A DNA stretch of 64,000 bases, taken from NCBI GenBank assembly GCA_965214125.1, contig CBDCBA010000003.1:62001-126000 (forward strand), read 5' to 3'. The stretch comes from CBDCBA01 sp965214125. Lineage in GTDB: Bacteria > Planctomycetota > Phycisphaerae > Tepidisphaerales > Tepidisphaeraceae. The notes beneath the pieces are model-generated. The model had not been told where the DNA came from, made no database searches, and was given only the letters and a program-made list of their open reading frames with translations. Numbering within the stretch: the first letter of the stretch is position 1; every line of letters begins with the position of its first letter. Positions 62,034 through 64,000 of the stretch are shown here, one piece after another. The translations under genes and the position numbers were made by a program.

Positions 62034-62140
62034 CAGAGGCCTCCGGCCTCTGCCCGCGACGCGGTGACCGTTGAAGCAACAGCACCACTCCCACGACCAA
62101 ACCGACCGACGTTCGGGCAGAGGCGAGACGCCTCTGCTAC
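62030..62140. repeat. REP-like paired hairpins, family D, carrying the stop codon of the amidohydrolase gene
   Basis: Unit 1 (62030-62056) is GTAG followed by a 9-bp hairpin GCAGAGGCC/GGCCTCTGC and CCG; unit 2 (62114-62140) is its inverted copy, CGGGCAGAGGC...GCCTCTGCTAC. The TAG at 62031-62033 ends the amidohydrolase gene. It lies between two plus-strand genes. Confidence 0.8.
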
Positions 62141-62167
62141 GGGCGGAACCCGAGCCGCACCGACCCG

Positions 62168-63907
62168 ATGGACCAACCCTTCGTCATCTCGCTGTTGTTC
62201 GTGCTGGGCCTGCTGCTGGTGGGCTTTGTCCTGCGGGCGGGCGTGAGGCCGCTGCGGCTGCTGTTTGTGCCGGCGAGCGTCATCGGCGGCCTGCTCGGCC
62301 TCGCCGTCATGCAGGCGGGGCTGCGGATCGGTGAAGCGCCGGTAGAGCGGGTGGACGGGGATTTGCAAGCCGTGACGCCTCCGTTGTTTGACTTCGAGCG
62401 ACTTATCGAAGGCGGCGAAAATATTCTTCCCCCGCTCGAAACCGAGTCGCTTGAAGAGTTTCACGAGTCGCTTCAGGCGAGCGAACTAATGATGCCCGGA
62501 CCGTTGCCGCTCGCAACGCAACGCTGGTCCGCCGAGATCAGCAACGTCATCGACGGCTGGCCCGGCTTATTGATCGCCGTCGTCTTCGCCGGCCTGCTGA
62601 TGGAGCGGCCGGGCAAAAAGTTCGGCGAGGCGGCGCAGCGGGCGGGGCGGCAGGGGATCTTCGTCTGGATCATCGGCATCGGCGAGGCGTTCGTCGGGCT
62701 GCTCGCATGCGCGCTGCTGATCGCCCCGTTCTACGACGTGCCGCCGGTCTTCGGGCAGCTCATCGAAGCCGGCTTCATCGGCGGCCACGGCACGGCGGCG
62801 GCGATGGGGACGGTGATGGACCAGCAGTTCAACTTCCCCCAGGGCCGCGATTTGGCGTTCCTGTTCGCCACCATCGGCCTCGTCTACGGCGTGCTGAGCG
62901 GCATCGTCTTCGTCAACCTCGGCGTCCGACGCGGCTGGCTGCGCGGCGGACCGAAGGACAAGTCGAAAGTAGAAAGTGATAAGTCGCAAGTTGAACGTGC
63001 CGAGGTTCCCGACGCCGAAGCGGCAGCTTCGGGTTCGGGCTCGGGTTCGGGCTCGGGCTCGGGTTCGGTTCCGAGCGACACAACGCTCGACTACGCACCC
63101 AACACCCCCGCGCCCGTCACCCGGGGCAACTTCAACATCCCCGTTGTCACCGGTCTCGAACACCGCACCGACCCCCAGCCCACCGCCTGGGCCCGCGTGC
63201 GGAGCGAGGTCATCGACCCGCTCGCCTTCCAGCTTTGCCTGCTCGGCCTTGCCTTCGCGGTCGGCTTTGGCTTGCAGCAGGCGTTCCTCTACACCGCCAG
63301 CGTCGCCGCACCGCCGGCGTGGACGGGGTACATCGGGAACATCCCGCTGTTTCTCTTCACCCTCATCGGCGGCTGGCTGACCCGCGAGGCGTTGCATCGC
63401 ACGGGCTTCGGCAACCTGATCGACGGGCCTAGCATTAACCGCCTGACGGGCATCGCGATGGAGGTTCTCATTGTCGCCGCGCTTGCCACGCTGCGCATCG
63501 AGGCGGCGGCGGAGTTCCTGCTGCCGGTCGCCACGCTCCTGCTCGTCGGCTTCCTGTGGACAGCCTTCTGCCTGCTGGTAATCGCCCCGCGGGTGCTGCC
63601 GCGTGACTACTGGTTCGAGCTGGGCCTGATGAACTACGGCATGAGCACGGCCACGACCGCGCAGGGGATTCTCCTGCTGCGCATCGTCGACCGCGACCTC
63701 GACACGGGCGCCGCCGAGGATTACGCCGCGGCCGCGCCACTGTCGGCGCCGTTCATCGGTGGCGGCGTGCTGACGGTGCTGGCGGTTCCGGTCGCTTTGG
63801 GAGCGGTCGGCTACTGGCCGGTGCTGGCGGTGATGGGGGTCGTGCTAGGCGGCCTGCTCGTCGGCGGAGTGCTGCTGGGTCGAGCGGAGCGTGCCGTGGC
63901 GACATGA
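62168..63907 (+). CDS. Sodium/glutamate symporter (GltS) family transporter
   Basis: 579 residues, longer than typical GltS (about 400), with two halves of about five membrane helices each. GFIGGHGTAAAMGTVM in the first half and YGMSTATTAQGILLLRIVDR in the second are the reentrant-loop signatures of the ESS family. The extra length comes from a periplasmic or external segment after helix 2 (about 60-120) and a central hydrophilic loop (about 255-325) containing a repeat-derived KSKVESDKSQVER stretch and a Gly-Ser tract. Substrate may be glutamate or another dicarboxylate. It starts 27 nt after a family-D repeat. Confidence 0.86.
   Translation: MDQPFVISLLFVLGLLLVGFVLRAGVRPLRLLFVPASVIGGLLGLAVMQAGLRIGEAPVERVDGDLQAVTPPLFDFERLIEGGENILPPLETESLEEFHESLQASELMMPGPLPLATQRWSAEISNVIDGWPGLLIAVVFAGLLMERPGKKFGEAAQRAGRQGIFVWIIGIGEAFVGLLACALLIAPFYDVPPVFGQLIEAGFIGGHGTAAAMGTVMDQQFNFPQGRDLAFLFATIGLVYGVLSGIVFVNLGVRRGWLRGGPKDKSKVESDKSQVERAEVPDAEAAASGSGSGSGSGSGSVPSDTTLDYAPNTPAPVTRGNFNIPVVTGLEHRTDPQPTAWARVRSEVIDPLAFQLCLLGLAFAVGFGLQQAFLYTASVAAPPAWTGYIGNIPLFLFTLIGGWLTREALHRTGFGNLIDGPSINRLTGIAMEVLIVAALATLRIEAAAEFLLPVATLLLVGFLWTAFCLLVIAPRVLPRDYWFELGLMNYGMSTATTAQGILLLRIVDRDLDTGAAEDYAAAAPLSAPFIGGGVLTVLAVPVALGAVGYWPVLAVMGVVLGGLLVGGVLLGRAERAVAT
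62957..63000 (+). repeat. Dispersed repeat inserted in frame in the GltS-type gene
   Basis: The stretch reads as AAGTCGAAAGTAGAAAGTGA then TAAGTCGCAAGTTGAACG, an A/G-rich, quasi-periodic sequence (units AAGT-GAAAGT) unlike the surrounding GC-rich codons. It is translated as KSKVESDKSQVER in the cytoplasmic central loop. Similar tracts occur, as I recall, between genes in many planctomycetes. Confidence 0.55.
63028..63070 (+). repeat. TCGGG(T/C) hexamer microsatellite in the GltS-type gene
   Basis: About seven tandem units of TCGGGT/TCGGGC encode an alternating Ser-Gly tract (about residues 287-299) in the central loop. Because the unit is six bases, length changes keep the reading frame. Confidence 0.75.
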
Positions 63908-63924
63908 TGGCACGCCGTGTGACA

Positions 63925-63944
63925 GGCCGACGCCGTCGCGTCGG
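63925..63944 (+). terminator. Hairpin downstream of the GltS-type gene
   Basis: GCCGACGC-CGTC-GCGTCGGC, an 8-bp stem with a tetraloop, followed by GTTGTTG. It begins 18 nt after the stop. The T content is modest, so it is a possible terminator. Confidence 0.45.
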
Positions 63945-64000
63945 CGTTGTTGATGCTTCCCCGTTTGCGTTTGCTGAAAATTCCGGAATCTTCGGCCCCC

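Noticed and set aside
5009..63944. CRISPR array or tandem phage-like structures among the repeats
   Set aside because: The repeats are few, unevenly spaced hairpins with no regular spacers, and no cas, integrase or phage gene is present.
1..64000. tRNA or rRNA genes
   Set aside because: I found no convincing cloverleaf or rRNA-like stretch by eye; a covariance-model scan would be decisive.

Overview
The window is GC-rich chromosomal DNA that looks like Planctomycetota, probably class Phycisphaerae. Three proteins carry the N-terminal LEPR-XLL motif typical of large planctomycete surface proteins. There is also a PEP-CTERM protein, an H-Xn-DG type pseudopilin, many type I sulfatases and glycoside hydrolases, and no SusC/SusD pair. 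I saw no tRNA, rRNA, CRISPR array or insertion sequence.

Layout. Positions 1-22022 hold a glycan-degradation region: a truncated sulfatase, a sulfatase and a GH2 enzyme in one operon; a pseudopilin and a PEP-CTERM LamG-like protein; a GntR-type regulator with a sugar-binding-like effector domain; a 2217-residue secreted protein made of two copies of a GH42-like module; a third sulfatase; and a GH106-like plus GH38 alpha-mannosidase operon. Most of these enzymes lack signal peptides, which suggests that sulfated oligosaccharides are taken in and finished inside the cell. Positions 22051-24258 are housekeeping (nusB, queC, ftsY). Positions 24748-29783 hold two tandem secreted coiled-coil paralogues of unknown function and a phosphatase/synthase pair that best fits mannosylfructose (or sucrose) synthesis. 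Then come a divergent AraC/PhyH-type pair, a secreted alpha/beta hydrolase, a LEPR-XLL RTX protein, an atpD standing apart from other ATP synthase genes, a lipoprotein protease, a LEPR-XLL GH88 enzyme and a LEPR-XLL FG-GAP/PKD/RTX protein (up to 44102). Positions 44260-64000 hold a PDZ-like protein, a kinase-fold phosphotransferase, a HAD phosphatase, addBA, hemB, a GH16 enzyme, a TraB/GumN protein, a VapBC-like pair, leuA, a TauE/SafE exporter, a secreted amidohydrolase and a GltS-type symporter.

Two genome-scale signals stand out. First, about fifteen genes have a TANNNT box 5-8 nt before the start codon and mostly no Shine-Dalgarno sequence, which predicts widespread leaderless transcripts; others, mainly in the glycan region, have clear Shine-Dalgarno sites and ordinary leaders. 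Second, four sequence families of small hairpin repeats share a GTAG foot, the architecture of RAYT-mobilised REP elements. They sit at every convergent gene junction that has room and twice provide the stop codon of the gene they abut. Other short dispersed repeats have invaded the end of queC and a loop of the GltS-type transporter.
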